Of a stretch of DNA of 64,000 bases, positions 17,548 through 26,133 are shown one piece after another (positions within the stretch are counted from its first letter, which is position 1; each line of letters begins with the position of its first letter). Location: positions 124,001 through 188,000 of the forward strand of contig JAWZSN010000005.1 of the NCBI GenBank assembly GCA_033875255.1. Reading direction: 5' to 3'. The position numbers and the translations under genes were made by a program. The DNA comes from Marinimicrococcus sp033875255. Lineage in GTDB: Bacteria; Pseudomonadota; Alphaproteobacteria; Geminicoccales; Geminicoccaceae. The notes under the pieces were generated by a model. The model searched no databases and was not told the DNA's origin. It saw nothing but the letters and a program-made list of their open reading frames with translations.

Positions 17548-19410
17548 TTGAATAGCTTGAAAAAGCGCCTGCTGCTGTCGCTGTCGGCGGCTGCCTTGGC
17601 GGTGCCGATGGCGGCTGGCAGCGCCCAGGCCATCGAGGTCGTTGTTCTCGAGCAGATCAACGACGCCACGCAGAGCGCAGAGCTGAACTTCGAGGCGCTC
17701 TGGGGCGAGAGCCTGGCGGCGACCGCCGCCGCTATCGGCAACAGCGCCGCCTTCAACATCGAGGGCGAGGGTGACGCCGGGGCGCTCGACCTCGAGCAGG
17801 TCAACGACGCCCTGCCGGGCGAGTACGGCAACCAGTTCGCCGACATCCACGTCTACGACGCCGACTTCGCCGCCGGCGCCGCCGAGGGCCTCGCGCTGAC
17901 CGCGGCCGCCATCGGCAACACCCTCTCCGGCACCGGCGAGGGCAACATCACCGACATCGACCTCAGCCAGCTCAATGGCAGCGAGGCCGAGGGCAGCGGG
18001 CAGTTCGCCCACATCGACCTCGAGCTTGTCGACATCGGCGGGCTCGAGAGCACCCTCTCGGCTGCGGCGATCGGCAACTCGGCGTCGCTGACCGCCGGCA
18101 CGATCGGCACCGGCACCGACTTCGATCATGTCGTGCAGGACAATTACGGCGGCCAGTACGCCCTCATCGACATCAACGAGCTGATCGTCGACACGGGCGA
18201 GGCCGGCGGCTTCTTCGATGCCACTGCCGCGGCCCTGGGCAACTCGCTGACCCTGACGGCCGAGACCGGTGATCTCCATCTCGACACGGTCGCCCAGACC
18301 AATGTCGGGACCGAGTGGTACGACTTCGACGAGCAGGAGTTCTACCCGGGCGGGCAGATGGCGCATGTCGACATCTACCAGCTCAACGACGTCGCGACCC
18401 CGGCAACGCCGGTGGGCGTCGACGCGCCGACCTTCGAGACCTTCGACAGCACCATCGTGACGGCTGCCATCGGCAACTCGCTCACGGTCGATGCCGGCGG
18501 CACCCTGCTGCTCGACGAGATCACGCAGGACAACGAGATCTGGCAGGAAGCCGACATTGACATCGACTATGCCTACGGGCTGGCCGATCTCACGGCGACC
18601 GCGGTGGCCATCGGCAACTCGCTGTCGATCGCCTCGGGCGGTGACTTCGCCTTCGACAAGGTCGACGGCGGCATCTTCCAGAACAACGATCCTGTCCTCG
18701 ACGATGACGATCTCGGCCAGGACGTCGACTTCGATCTTGAGGACCTGAACGTCAATGGCGATCTCGCCATGACGGCGGCGGCGATCGGCAACTCGCTCTC
18801 GCTCGATGCCGACGGCGGCTTCGCGTTCGGCACCGAGAACGCGATCTCCCAGGTGAACTGGGCCGATCAGGACAGCGAGATCGAGCTCGCGGACATCTGG
18901 GGCCTCGAGGACGTCTCGGGCACCGTGGTGGCGATCGGCAACTCGCTCTCGCTCTCCTCGGGCGGAGACTTCTCGTTCGGCTCCTACGGCTCGATCGCCC
19001 AGGTGAACCAGGCCTACCAGGACGCCGACATCGAGATCGACGACATCAACGCCGCGGGCGATGTCGAGCTGACGGTGGCAGCCATCGGCAACTCGCTCTC
19101 GCTCACCGCCGAAGGCGCTCTCTCGGGCGTCGGCGCGGAGATCAGCCAGGACAATAATTACGGGCAGGCGGTCGATCTCTCGCTCAACGGCACGGTCGGG
19201 ACCTTCACGAGCCTCGATGCCACCGCGGTGGCGATCGGCAACTCGCTGAGCCTGACCGCCGGGTCGTTCGAGGGCACCGGCACGCTCGCCGTCGCCCAGA
19301 ACAACTTCGACCCGCAGACCGTCTCGCTGGGCCTGAGCAATGCCGGCCTGGGCGCGCTCTCGTCCACCACGGCGGCGATCGGCAACTCGGCGTCGGTCAC
19401 CATCAAGTAA
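17548..19410 (+). CDS. Secreted repeat protein 2, HfaD/curlin-like paralogue
   Basis: A 620-residue paralogue of the preceding gene, with the same signal peptide style (SLKKRLLLSLSAAALAV, cleavage after AQA), the same eleven IGNS-type repeats in the same order and the same Q-x-N motifs (QDNEIWQ, QVNWADQD, QVNQAYQD, QNNFDPQ). It is richer in Asp and Glu, hence strongly acidic. It also uses a TTG start behind ggagga. The 208-bp gap before it contains only an imperfect GC hairpin (about 17355-17375), so the two may be co-transcribed with partial attenuation. A strong terminator follows. Confidence 0.7.
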   Translation: MNSLKKRLLLSLSAAALAVPMAAGSAQAIEVVVLEQINDATQSAELNFEALWGESLAATAAAIGNSAAFNIEGEGDAGALDLEQVNDALPGEYGNQFADIHVYDADFAAGAAEGLALTAAAIGNTLSGTGEGNITDIDLSQLNGSEAEGSGQFAHIDLELVDIGGLESTLSAAAIGNSASLTAGTIGTGTDFDHVVQDNYGGQYALIDINELIVDTGEAGGFFDATAAALGNSLTLTAETGDLHLDTVAQTNVGTEWYDFDEQEFYPGGQMAHVDIYQLNDVATPATPVGVDAPTFETFDSTIVTAAIGNSLTVDAGGTLLLDEITQDNEIWQEADIDIDYAYGLADLTATAVAIGNSLSIASGGDFAFDKVDGGIFQNNDPVLDDDDLGQDVDFDLEDLNVNGDLAMTAAAIGNSLSLDADGGFAFGTENAISQVNWADQDSEIELADIWGLEDVSGTVVAIGNSLSLSSGGDFSFGSYGSIAQVNQAYQDADIEIDDINAAGDVELTVAAIGNSLSLTAEGALSGVGAEISQDNNYGQAVDLSLNGTVGTFTSLDATAVAIGNSLSLTAGSFEGTGTLAVAQNNFDPQTVSLGLSNAGLGALSSTTAAIGNSASVTIK

Positions 19411-19426
19411 GACGGCTCCGGCCGCA

Positions 19427-19454
19427 GGGGCGCCCCGGTCCGCCGGGGCGCCCC
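19427..19454 (+). terminator. Terminator closing the holdfast-anchor-like operon
   Basis: Perfect 12-bp inverted repeat (arms 19427-19438 and 19443-19454) with a 4-nt loop, 16 bp after the stop of repeat protein 2 and followed by gccctttctc. The strong stem and short T-run fit intrinsic termination. Confidence 0.75.
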
Positions 19455-19575
19455 GCCCTTTCTCCCGGCTCCGGCCATGCCGCGGCCGGCCTCCGGCGCG
19501 CGACTGCGCAGTGATCCGGCAGCCGGCGCGCCAGCTCCGCATGCCCAGTTTCCCCTGCAAGGATCGGTTTCCGCC

Positions 19576-20109
19576 ATGTCCGGCATGACACGGTTTATCG
19601 GCACGGCCCTCGTCGCGATGGCGCTTGGCACCGGCCTCGCGGCGTCCGCACGGGCGCAGCAAAGCCCGGCCCCGCCTGCACAGAGCGAGCGCATCGGCGA
19701 CTGGACGGTCCTGTGCCGGGGAGCCGATGCGGCGCGCCGCTGCATGATGGCCCAGGAGCTCGGCGCCGCCGGCTCCGAGAAGTCGGCGGTCGCCTGGACC
19801 ATCCGGCTCGACGGTCAGGGCCGTGTCGTCGGCACCATCCGCACTCCCCAGGGCGTGCTTCTTCCCGCCGGCGTGAGCGCCGCGGTCGACGGTGGACAGG
19901 CCCTGCGCATTCCCTATCGGACCTGCGTGCCGGCCGGCTGTGTGGCACCCTTCCTGATCACCGACGAGCTCGCGGCCGCCATGAAGGCGGGCAAGGAGAC
20001 CCGAGTGCTCTTCCGCGACGTCCGCGATCGCCAGTTCGACTCCCGTTTCTCGCTCCAGGGCTTCACCAAAGCCTTCGGCAAGCTTCAGGAGAGCGCCAGC
20101 GCCCGCTGA
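19576..20109 (+). CDS. Invasion-associated locus B (IalB) family protein
   Basis: A 177-residue exported protein with a signal peptide ending ARAQ-Q (about residue 27), the IGDWTVLC motif near residue 40, and conserved cysteines in RRCMMAQE and RTCVPAGCVAPF. This matches the IalB/DUF1176-like periplasmic family widespread in alphaproteobacteria, usually outside pathogens and of unknown biochemical role. Four Cys residues probably pair into disulfides. An in-frame ATG at 19585 is an alternative start. The holdfast-like operon terminator separates it from the upstream genes. Confidence 0.82.
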   Translation: MSGMTRFIGTALVAMALGTGLAASARAQQSPAPPAQSERIGDWTVLCRGADAARRCMMAQELGAAGSEKSAVAWTIRLDGQGRVVGTIRTPQGVLLPAGVSAAVDGGQALRIPYRTCVPAGCVAPFLITDELAAAMKAGKETRVLFRDVRDRQFDSRFSLQGFTKAFGKLQESASAR

Positions 20110-20211
20110 CGGCCGGCACACTCTCACCGCCCATTTTTCACCGCGACATAAGAGGAAATGAGCTGCGGCGCGCGGCCCGAACCCGCCCGCCGCCGCCAGG
20201 AGGTAGTGACG

Positions 20212-21081
20212 ATGACGTTGCGCGCGACCCTGCTGCTCGGCGCCGGCACGATGCTGGCCCTCGCCGCCGGCGGCCCCGGGATCACCTTGGAGGAAGGCAC
20301 CGGAATCCGCCTGCAGGTGGCCAAGGCGGCGCATGCCGGCTGGGGCGGCCATGGCCGCTCGGACCGTGGCGACGGCCAGGACGGTGATGACGGCGGCCGG
20401 GGTGGCGATTCCGGTGGCGGCACCGGCGGCGACAGCGGCTCCGGCGGCGGCGGCTCGGGCGGCGGCTCCTCCGGCGGTGGCGGCTCCTCCGGCGGTGGCG
20501 GCTCTGGCGGCGGCTCCTCCGGTGGCGGCGGCTCGGGCGGCGGCTCCTCCGGCGGTGGCGGCTCCTCCGGCGGTGGCGGCTCTGGCGGCGGCTCCTCCGG
20601 TGGCGGCGGCTCGGGCGGCGGCGGCCATGGCGGCTCCGACGGCGGTGGCGGCCAGGATGGCGATGACGGTGGCCGGGGCGGCGACTCCGGCAGTGATTCC
20701 GGCGGCGGAACCGGCGGTGACAGCGGATCCGGCGGCGGCGGTTCGGATGGCGGCTCCGCCGGTGGCGGCACTGGCGGGGGCAGCTCGGGCGGGGACAACT
20801 CGGGCGGCGGCCGGGGCGGCGGCTGGGGCGGCCATGGCGGGTCGGACGGCGGTGGCGGACAGGATGGCGACGACGGCGGACGCGGCGAGCCTGAGCCTGA
20901 GCCTGAGCCCGAACCCGAGCCTGAGCCTGCTGCCGGCCCGAGCCGGGGTCAGGGCCAGAGCCGGGACGCCGGGATGCGCGGCACCGATGGCGACAGGTCC
21001 TGGTGGTCGAGCTTCTGGAGCTGCGAGGCCCGCCTGAAGGACGATCCGGAGCGTACCTGCTACCTCTTCTCGCGGAACTAG
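20212..21081 (+). CDS. Gly/Ser-rich secreted low-complexity protein
   Basis: A 289-residue protein with an N-terminal hydrophobic signal-like segment (MTLRATLLLGAGTMLALAAG), then about 200 residues of Gly/Ser repeats of the GGGGS type interspersed with Asp-rich blocks (GGDSG, GQDGDDGGRG), an EPEPEP stretch, and a short folded-looking C-terminus with two cysteines (SFWSCEARLKDDPERTCY). Function unknown; such chains act as flexible surface or spacer proteins. AGGAGG precedes the ATG at 20212. It lies behind ialB in the same direction with a 102-bp gap. Confidence 0.65.
   Translation: MTLRATLLLGAGTMLALAAGGPGITLEEGTGIRLQVAKAAHAGWGGHGRSDRGDGQDGDDGGRGGDSGGGTGGDSGSGGGGSGGGSSGGGGSSGGGGSGGGSSGGGGSGGGSSGGGGSSGGGGSGGGSSGGGGSGGGGHGGSDGGGGQDGDDGGRGGDSGSDSGGGTGGDSGSGGGGSDGGSAGGGTGGGSSGGDNSGGGRGGGWGGHGGSDGGGGQDGDDGGRGEPEPEPEPEPEPEPAAGPSRGQGQSRDAGMRGTDGDRSWWSSFWSCEARLKDDPERTCYLFSRN
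20461..20616 (+). repeat. Perfect 78-bp tandem duplication inside the Gly/Ser-rich gene
   Basis: Two identical 78-bp units (20461-20538 and 20539-20616), each encoding 26 residues of Gly/Ser repeat, themselves built from 15- and 18-bp sub-units ending in ctcctcc or ctct. In-frame, so copy-number change would alter length without frameshift. Confidence 0.85.
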
Positions 21082-21214
21082 GCACCCGCATCGGGCTATT
21101 CCCGGCGGCCGGGATGTCGCGGGTCCAAGATCCGGCTTGGCGCGTACCCCGCCGCCACGAGCAAATCTCCCACCCCCGGCGCGCCGATCGGCGCCCGGGG
21201 CCGGGAGAGCCGGC

Positions 21215-22132
21215 ATGGTGCCGGGGAGCGTGATCGCGGTGCGGGGCTCGGTGGTGGACGTTCGGTTCGCCGCCGACCTGCTGCCCGGGATCGACGAGAG
21301 GCTCGCCGTCGCGTGGGACCGGCCGCACCGGCTGATCCTCGAGGTGCATGCCCATCTCGATCCCGGCTCGGTGCGCACGGTCGCCATGCAGGGCACCGCC
21401 GGCCTGCGCCGCTTCACGCCGGCACACCGGCTTGGCGGCCCGATCACGGTGCCGGCGTTCGGGCAGATGAACGAGCCGCCCGGCGCCCGTTTGCGGACCG
21501 GCGCCACCGCGCTCACCGTGGCCGAGCATTTCCGAGATGCCATGGGCCGGGAAGTGCTGCTGCTCATGGACGACGTGTTCCGCGTCGTCCAGGCGGGCAC
21601 CGAGATTTCCGGCCTGCTGGGCCGGCTGCCGTCCCGGGTCGGCTACCAGCCGACGCTCGCCACCGAGGTGGCCGGGCTGGAGGCAGCGCATCGCCTCCAT
21701 CGGCGCGGCGGCCCTCACCTCGATCCAGGCGGTCTACGTGCCCGCCGACGATTTCACCGATCCGGCCGTGGGCGAGATCTTCGCGTATCTGGACAGCGCC
21801 ATCGTGCCGTCGCGCTCGATGGCGGCGGAGAGGCTCTAGACGGCGGTCGACCCGCTGGGCTCCTCCTCGATCCCGCTCGACCCCGAGGTGGTCGGCCTGC
21901 GCCATTTTAACATTGCCGAGGCGGTGCGCCGGCATCTGGCGCATTGCCGCGAGCTCCAGGACATCGTCGCCCTTTTGGGCATGGAGGAGCTGAGCAGCGC
22001 CGACCGGCGGATCGTGCGCCAGGCCCGGCGCCTGAGGACAGGCTGGGCGAGCTGCGCCAGGCCGAGAGCCGCGCCCGCCAATCGGCGATCACCGAGGAAA
22101 TCGCCGATATCGCCGCCGGCGTCGCCGCTTGA
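21215..22132 (+). pseudogene. Remnant of an N-type F1Fo ATPase operon (beta start joined to gamma end)
   Basis: Decayed gene. Frame 2 from ATG 21215 gives an ATP synthase beta N-terminus (VIAVRGSVVDVRF, LEVHAHLD, GGPITVP), then jumps directly to FGQMNEPPGAR, so the segment with the Walker A P-loop is gone. A one-base insertion near 21683 shifts the frame inside ATEVAGLE-QRIASIG; the rest (SIQAVYVPADDFTDPA, HCRELQDIVALLGMEELS) is in frame 3 and contains a TAG at 21837-21839 where a Tyr codon is expected. From about 22035 another frame reads RARQSAITEEIADIAAG and stops at 22132, like the C-terminus of a gamma subunit. Together this looks like a whole-operon deletion. Confidence 0.8.
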
Positions 22133-22247
22133 GGCACCCGGTGAGCGGGGGAGCAGGAGAAGCCCCCGGGAGCTTGGGCGGTTAGACGAGCTCTTCTGTC
22201 CTGTTAGTGTTGCAGTCCGGCGATCACGGAGCGGGAAGGAGAATGTC

Positions 22248-22316
22248 ATGGCGCGATCGACGGCGGCGAGCGGCGCGCCACGGAGCTGCGGCCACGCGGC
22301 CGCTGCCAATGGCTGA
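22248..22316 (+). CDS. Possible 22-codon leader ORF before the nucleotide cyclase
   Basis: ATG at 22248 sits 5 nt behind aaggaga, the best ribosome site in the area, and opens a 22-codon frame whose TGA (22314-22316) lies just after the cyclase ATG (22309-22311). This would couple translation of the two. It may instead simply be chance; the peptide has no recognisable features. Confidence 0.3.
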   Translation: MARSTAASGAPRSCGHAAAANG

Positions 22317-24186
22317 GCACCGCGGGCGTCGGGCGAAAGGCGCAGGCGAGGCTGTGGTGGCGGAGCCTGCGAGAACCCGGGGAGCGCCGATAGCACTGGC
22401 GCTCGGAGCGGCGACGGCCCTGCTGCTGGCGGTCGCCGTCGGCCTCGTCCTGGTGACCGGCTATCATGCCGCGAGGCTGAACACGGCGGAGCTGGTCCGG
22501 GAGCGCTCGGAGTTCCTGGTTCGCTCGGTCGTCGAGCACATTCGCGGGCTCCTCGATCCGATCGAGGCCCAGCTCACCTACCTTGCCGGGATCGTCGCGC
22601 GCGAGCGGCTCGACCTTGCACGGGCGCAGGAGCTGGGCACGCTGCTCACCGCTTCGCTCGCCGCCGTACCGCACCAGTCGGTGGTGGCCTTCGCCTCGCC
22701 CGATCTGCGGGTGCTGCGCGCCTTTCGCAACCGCCCCGCGACCCCCGCAGGGATCAGCGACTGGGGCGACGATCCGGGCTTCGGGCGGGCGATCGCCCGG
22801 GCGGCGCAAGCCGGCGACAGCCACTGGGGCAGACTGTTCGTCGCCCAGGGTGGCCAGATGCCGTTCGCCAACCTCTTCGTGCCGGTCCGGGGGGATGACG
22901 GCGCCCTGATCGGCACGCTCATCGCCGGGGTCTCGATCGGCCGGCTCTCGGCGTTCTTGGGCACGCTGGCGGGTAGTCAGCTCGCCAACGTGTTCGTCCT
23001 TCAAGGCCGCGACGCCGTGCTCGCCCACCCGCTGCTGCGCGACGGCTTTCCCGGGCTGAGCGACGCGCACCCGCTGCCGAGCCTCGAGGAGCTCGGCGAT
23101 CCTGTCCTCGAGAGGATCTGGGCGCCCGAGCAGGAGCGGTTGGTGGAGCGGGAAGCCGATTTCGCGAGCGCGGCGGTGAGTGCGCGCGTGGTCGCGGTGA
23201 ACGGCAGGAACTTCGTCTTCTTGTTCCGCGAGCTGGACCATTATGGCGAGCAGCCCTGGGTCGTCGGCACCTACCTCCCGCTTGACGAGGCGGTCCCGCA
23301 GCTGCGGCGGCTGACGCGTTTGCTATGGATTGGCTGGATCGTGCTTCTTTTGGGGCTGGGCCTGGCGTTGCTGCTCGGCCGCGCCCTGAGCCGTCCCATC
23401 CGCCGCCTCGCGGCATCGGCCCGCCAGGTCCGCGAGCTCGAGCTCGAGGCGCCGCCCGCCCGGCGCCGCGGCCCGTTCCGCGAACTCAATGAGGCGGCGG
23501 AGGCCTTCAACGCGATGATCGACGGGCTTCGCCTCTTCGCGATCTACGTGCCCCGCTCGCTGGTGCGGCGGCTCATGCAGCAGGCCCCGCCGGGGAGGGT
23601 GGGCATCGAGGAGCGCGAGGTCAGCGTCCTGTTCTCCGACATCGTGGGCTTTACCGGGTTCGCCGAGCGCCGAACCGCCCCGGAGGTGGCAGCCTTCCTC
23701 AACCGCCACTTCACCCTGGTGGACCGTTGCGTCGAGGCCTCGGGGGGAATCATCGACAAGTATATCGGCGACTCGGTGATGGCCTTTTGGGGCGCGCCCG
23801 GCGAGCAGCCGGACCACGCGTGCCGCGCTTGCCGCGCCGCCCTCGCGATGGCGGCCGCCCTGCGCGCCGACAATGCGGAGCGGGCCGCGCGCGGGCTGGC
23901 ACCGGTGCGGATCCGCGTGGGCATCCACAGCGGTCCGGCCGTCGTCGGCGACATCGGCGCGCCTGGCCGGATGAACTACACGGTCGTGGGCGACGTGGTG
24001 AACGTGGCCGAGCGGCTGGAGGAGCTGGCGCGCGGTCACGCGCACGAGGAGGAAGGCACCACGATCCTGGTGAGCGCCGACACCGCGGATCGCCTGGAAG
24101 ACGGTTTCGCCCTGCTCCCGCTGGGCCGCCGCGTGCTGCGGGGCCGCGCCGAGCCGCTCGAGGTCTTCGAGCTCCGGATCCGCTGA
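22309..24186 (+). CDS. Class III adenylate/guanylate cyclase with periplasmic sensor domain
   Basis: Membrane cyclase of about 625 residues. TM1 (about 25-47), a periplasmic Cache-type sensor region (about 50-330), TM2 (about 343-362), a HAMP linker (SRPIRRLAASARQV) and a catalytic domain beginning EREVSVLFSDIVGFTGF near residue 440. Metal-binding Asp residues (FSDIVG and IGDSVMAFWG), GIHSGPAVVGDIG and the NYTVVGDVVNVAERLE substrate region are present, so it is probably active. The Asp in the VVGD position favours ATP as substrate. ATG 22243 is in frame but too close to its ribosome site; 22309 is preferred. Confidence 0.85.
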   Translation: MAEHRGRRAKGAGEAVVAEPARTRGAPIALALGAATALLLAVAVGLVLVTGYHAARLNTAELVRERSEFLVRSVVEHIRGLLDPIEAQLTYLAGIVARERLDLARAQELGTLLTASLAAVPHQSVVAFASPDLRVLRAFRNRPATPAGISDWGDDPGFGRAIARAAQAGDSHWGRLFVAQGGQMPFANLFVPVRGDDGALIGTLIAGVSIGRLSAFLGTLAGSQLANVFVLQGRDAVLAHPLLRDGFPGLSDAHPLPSLEELGDPVLERIWAPEQERLVEREADFASAAVSARVVAVNGRNFVFLFRELDHYGEQPWVVGTYLPLDEAVPQLRRLTRLLWIGWIVLLLGLGLALLLGRALSRPIRRLAASARQVRELELEAPPARRRGPFRELNEAAEAFNAMIDGLRLFAIYVPRSLVRRLMQQAPPGRVGIEEREVSVLFSDIVGFTGFAERRTAPEVAAFLNRHFTLVDRCVEASGGIIDKYIGDSVMAFWGAPGEQPDHACRACRAALAMAAALRADNAERAARGLAPVRIRVGIHSGPAVVGDIGAPGRMNYTVVGDVVNVAERLEELARGHAHEEEGTTILVSADTADRLEDGFALLPLGRRVLRGRAEPLEVFELRIR

Positions 24187-24220
24187 AGGCCGGCGATGCG
24201 GCAGCGAGCGAGGGAAAAAG

Positions 24221-24295
24221 TGGCGTCCCCAACGGGAATCGAACCCGTGTTCCCACCTTGAAAGGGTGGTGTCCTAACCGCTAGACGATGGGGAC
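24221..24295 (-). tRNA. tRNA-Glu (anticodon TTC)
   Basis: A 75-nt cloverleaf on the minus strand: acceptor arms GTCCCCA/TGGGGAC, D arm with AGCGGTTAGGA, anticodon stem CCACC/GGTGG around CTTTCAA (anticodon TTC), T loop GGTTCGAATCC, discriminator G and an encoded CCA end (24221-24223). It follows the cyclase gene on the opposite strand. Confidence 0.97.
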
Positions 24296-24377
24296 GGACA
24301 CCGCTCCTCTAAAGGGTTGGCGGCTCCGGATCAAGCCCGGGTGTGCGGGCGGGCGAGAATGACGCGCGCGGGGGGCG

Positions 24378-26126
24378 TCAGGCCGGGGCCGCGTCCTCGA
24401 TCTGGAAGCTCGTCCGGGTCTCGCCGTTATAGCGGTCGAGCTTGATGCGGCCGGCGAGGCGCACCGGCGTGCCGCCCTGGCGCAGCAGGCCGCCCAGCGG
24501 GCTGTCGGCGCAGCGAAAGGCGATAGCCCGGGCGCGGCCGGTGGCGAGCCCGGCCATGGTGCACGAGACGTGGCCGCCGGAGAGATCGCGCCACTGAACG
24601 ATGCGCGCGTCCTCGATGCAAAAGCGCGGCTCCTCGTTGCCGGCGCCGAAGGGGGCGATGCGGGCGAGATCGGTGGCGAGCGCGGTGCCCAGCCCGGCAA
24701 CCGACAGCGTGCCGTCGAGATGAAGCGGGCGCTCGGGGATGGCACTCCTGCCATCGATGCCGGTCGCCCGCTCGGCGAGGAAGTCGGCGAACGCCTCGAG
24801 CCTCGCCTGCTCGACGGTAAGCCCGGCTGCCATGGCATGGCCGCCGGCATGGACCAGCAGGCCTTCCTGGCGGGCGGCAATCACCGCGGCCCCCACGTCG
24901 AAGCCGGGCACCGAGCGGGCCGAGCCCTTGCCGGTGCCGTTCTCCATGCCGATCACGAAGACCGGGCGGTGGTAGCGCTCCATGAGGCGGCTGGCGACGA
25001 TGCCGATCACGCCCGGATGCCAGCCGTCGCCGGCCGCCACCAGCACCGGCCGGCCGGCGTCGAGCTGACGTCGCGCCTCCTCGTCGGCGGCCTCCAGGAG
25101 ACGCCGCTCCATGGCCTGGCGCTCCTGGTTGAGATGGTCGAGATGGGCGGCGATGCGCACTGCCTCGTCGGCGTCCTGTGAGACGAGCAGCTGCCAGCCC
25201 AGCGGCGAGTGGCCGAGCCTGCCGGCAGCGTTGATGCGCGGCCCCAGGGCGAAGCCGAACTGCCAGGCCTCGCTGATGGCGCCGCGCACGCCGGCAGCCT
25301 CGGCGAGCGCTGTAAGGCCCGGGTTGCCGCCGCGGCCGGCCACCTTGAGGCCCTGGTGGACGAAGGCGCGGTTGAGACCCACCAGCGGGACCACGTCGCA
25401 GACCGTGCCGAGCGCGACCAGATCGAGCATCGCCAAAAGATCGGGCACCGCCGTGGCCGGAGCCAGGCGCCGCAGCTCGCGGCTCACCGCGATCAGCACC
25501 ACGAAGGTGACGCCCACGGCGGCGAGGCCGCCCAGCGGGCTGGTCTGGTCGAGGCGGTTGGGATTGACCACGCCGAATGCCTCGGGCAGGCGCTCCTCGG
25601 CGGCGTGGTGGTCGATCACCACCACCTCCTGGCCCTGCGCTGTGGCATGGGCGATGGGCTCGAAGGCGGTGGTGCCGTTGTCGAGCGTCAGGACCAGCCG
25701 GCATCCGGCCTCGGCGAGCCGGTCGAAGGCACCGGTATTGGCGCCGTAGCCGTCTTTCAGCCGGTCGGGAATCTCGACCTCGGGCTCGAGCCCCAACGCC
25801 CGGAAGTAGCGCACCGCAAGCGCGGTCGAGGTGGCGCCGTCGACATCGTAGTCGCCGATGATGCCGATCGGCTCGCGGTCGATCACCGCCAGGGCCAGCC
25901 GGCGCGCCACCTCGTCGAGATCGAGCAGATGCGAGGGGTCCGGCAGCCAGCCCTTGAGGCGCGGCTCGAGGAAGGCCTCGACGGCGGCGGGCTCGAGCCC
26001 GCGCCCCGCCAGCACCCGACCGACAATGTCGGGCAGACCGTGACGCTGGCAGATCGCCAGCGCCACCCGCTCGTCCACCTCGCGCAGCAGCCACGGCCGC
26101 CCCGTGGCCGTCCCCTCGATCCGCAT
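24378..26126 (-). CDS. recJ: Single-stranded-DNA exonuclease RecJ
   Basis: A 582-residue 5'-3' exonuclease for recombination and mismatch repair. DHH-family motifs are visible: IGDYDVDGATS (about 91-101), LTLDNGT, VIDHHAAEE (about 168) and the DHHA1 motif HAGGHAMAAGL (about 425). Length is normal for the family. It ends the hom-glpX-recJ run; glpX stops 7 bp before its ATG, so they are co-transcribed. Confidence 0.95.
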   Translation of the reverse strand: MRIEGTATGRPWLLREVDERVALAICQRHGLPDIVGRVLAGRGLEPAAVEAFLEPRLKGWLPDPSHLLDLDEVARRLALAVIDREPIGIIGDYDVDGATSTALAVRYFRALGLEPEVEIPDRLKDGYGANTGAFDRLAEAGCRLVLTLDNGTTAFEPIAHATAQGQEVVVIDHHAAEERLPEAFGVVNPNRLDQTSPLGGLAAVGVTFVVLIAVSRELRRLAPATAVPDLLAMLDLVALGTVCDVVPLVGLNRAFVHQGLKVAGRGGNPGLTALAEAAGVRGAISEAWQFGFALGPRINAAGRLGHSPLGWQLLVSQDADEAVRIAAHLDHLNQERQAMERRLLEAADEEARRQLDAGRPVLVAAGDGWHPGVIGIVASRLMERYHRPVFVIGMENGTGKGSARSVPGFDVGAAVIAARQEGLLVHAGGHAMAAGLTVEQARLEAFADFLAERATGIDGRSAIPERPLHLDGTLSVAGLGTALATDLARIAPFGAGNEEPRFCIEDARIVQWRDLSGGHVSCTMAGLATGRARAIAFRCADSPLGGLLRQGGTPVRLAGRIKLDRYNGETRTSFQIEDAAPA

Positions 26127-26133
26127 CAGCCGG

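Noticed and set aside
15387..17846. An 819-codon minus-strand open frame
   Set aside because: Mirror of the IGNS repeat gene; repeated patterns simply reflect the sense-strand repeats.
20400..20900. Short-period repeats that could suggest a CRISPR array
   Set aside because: Units are in frame with a coding gene, encode GGGGS, lack unique spacers and there are no cas genes.
17332..21600. A 1422-codon open frame on the minus strand, antisense to the repeat proteins and Gly/Ser gene
   Set aside because: It is a by-product of GC-rich codon bias opposite well-supported genes; the composition is low-complexity Arg/Gly/Ala/Ser, with no domain and no ribosome site.
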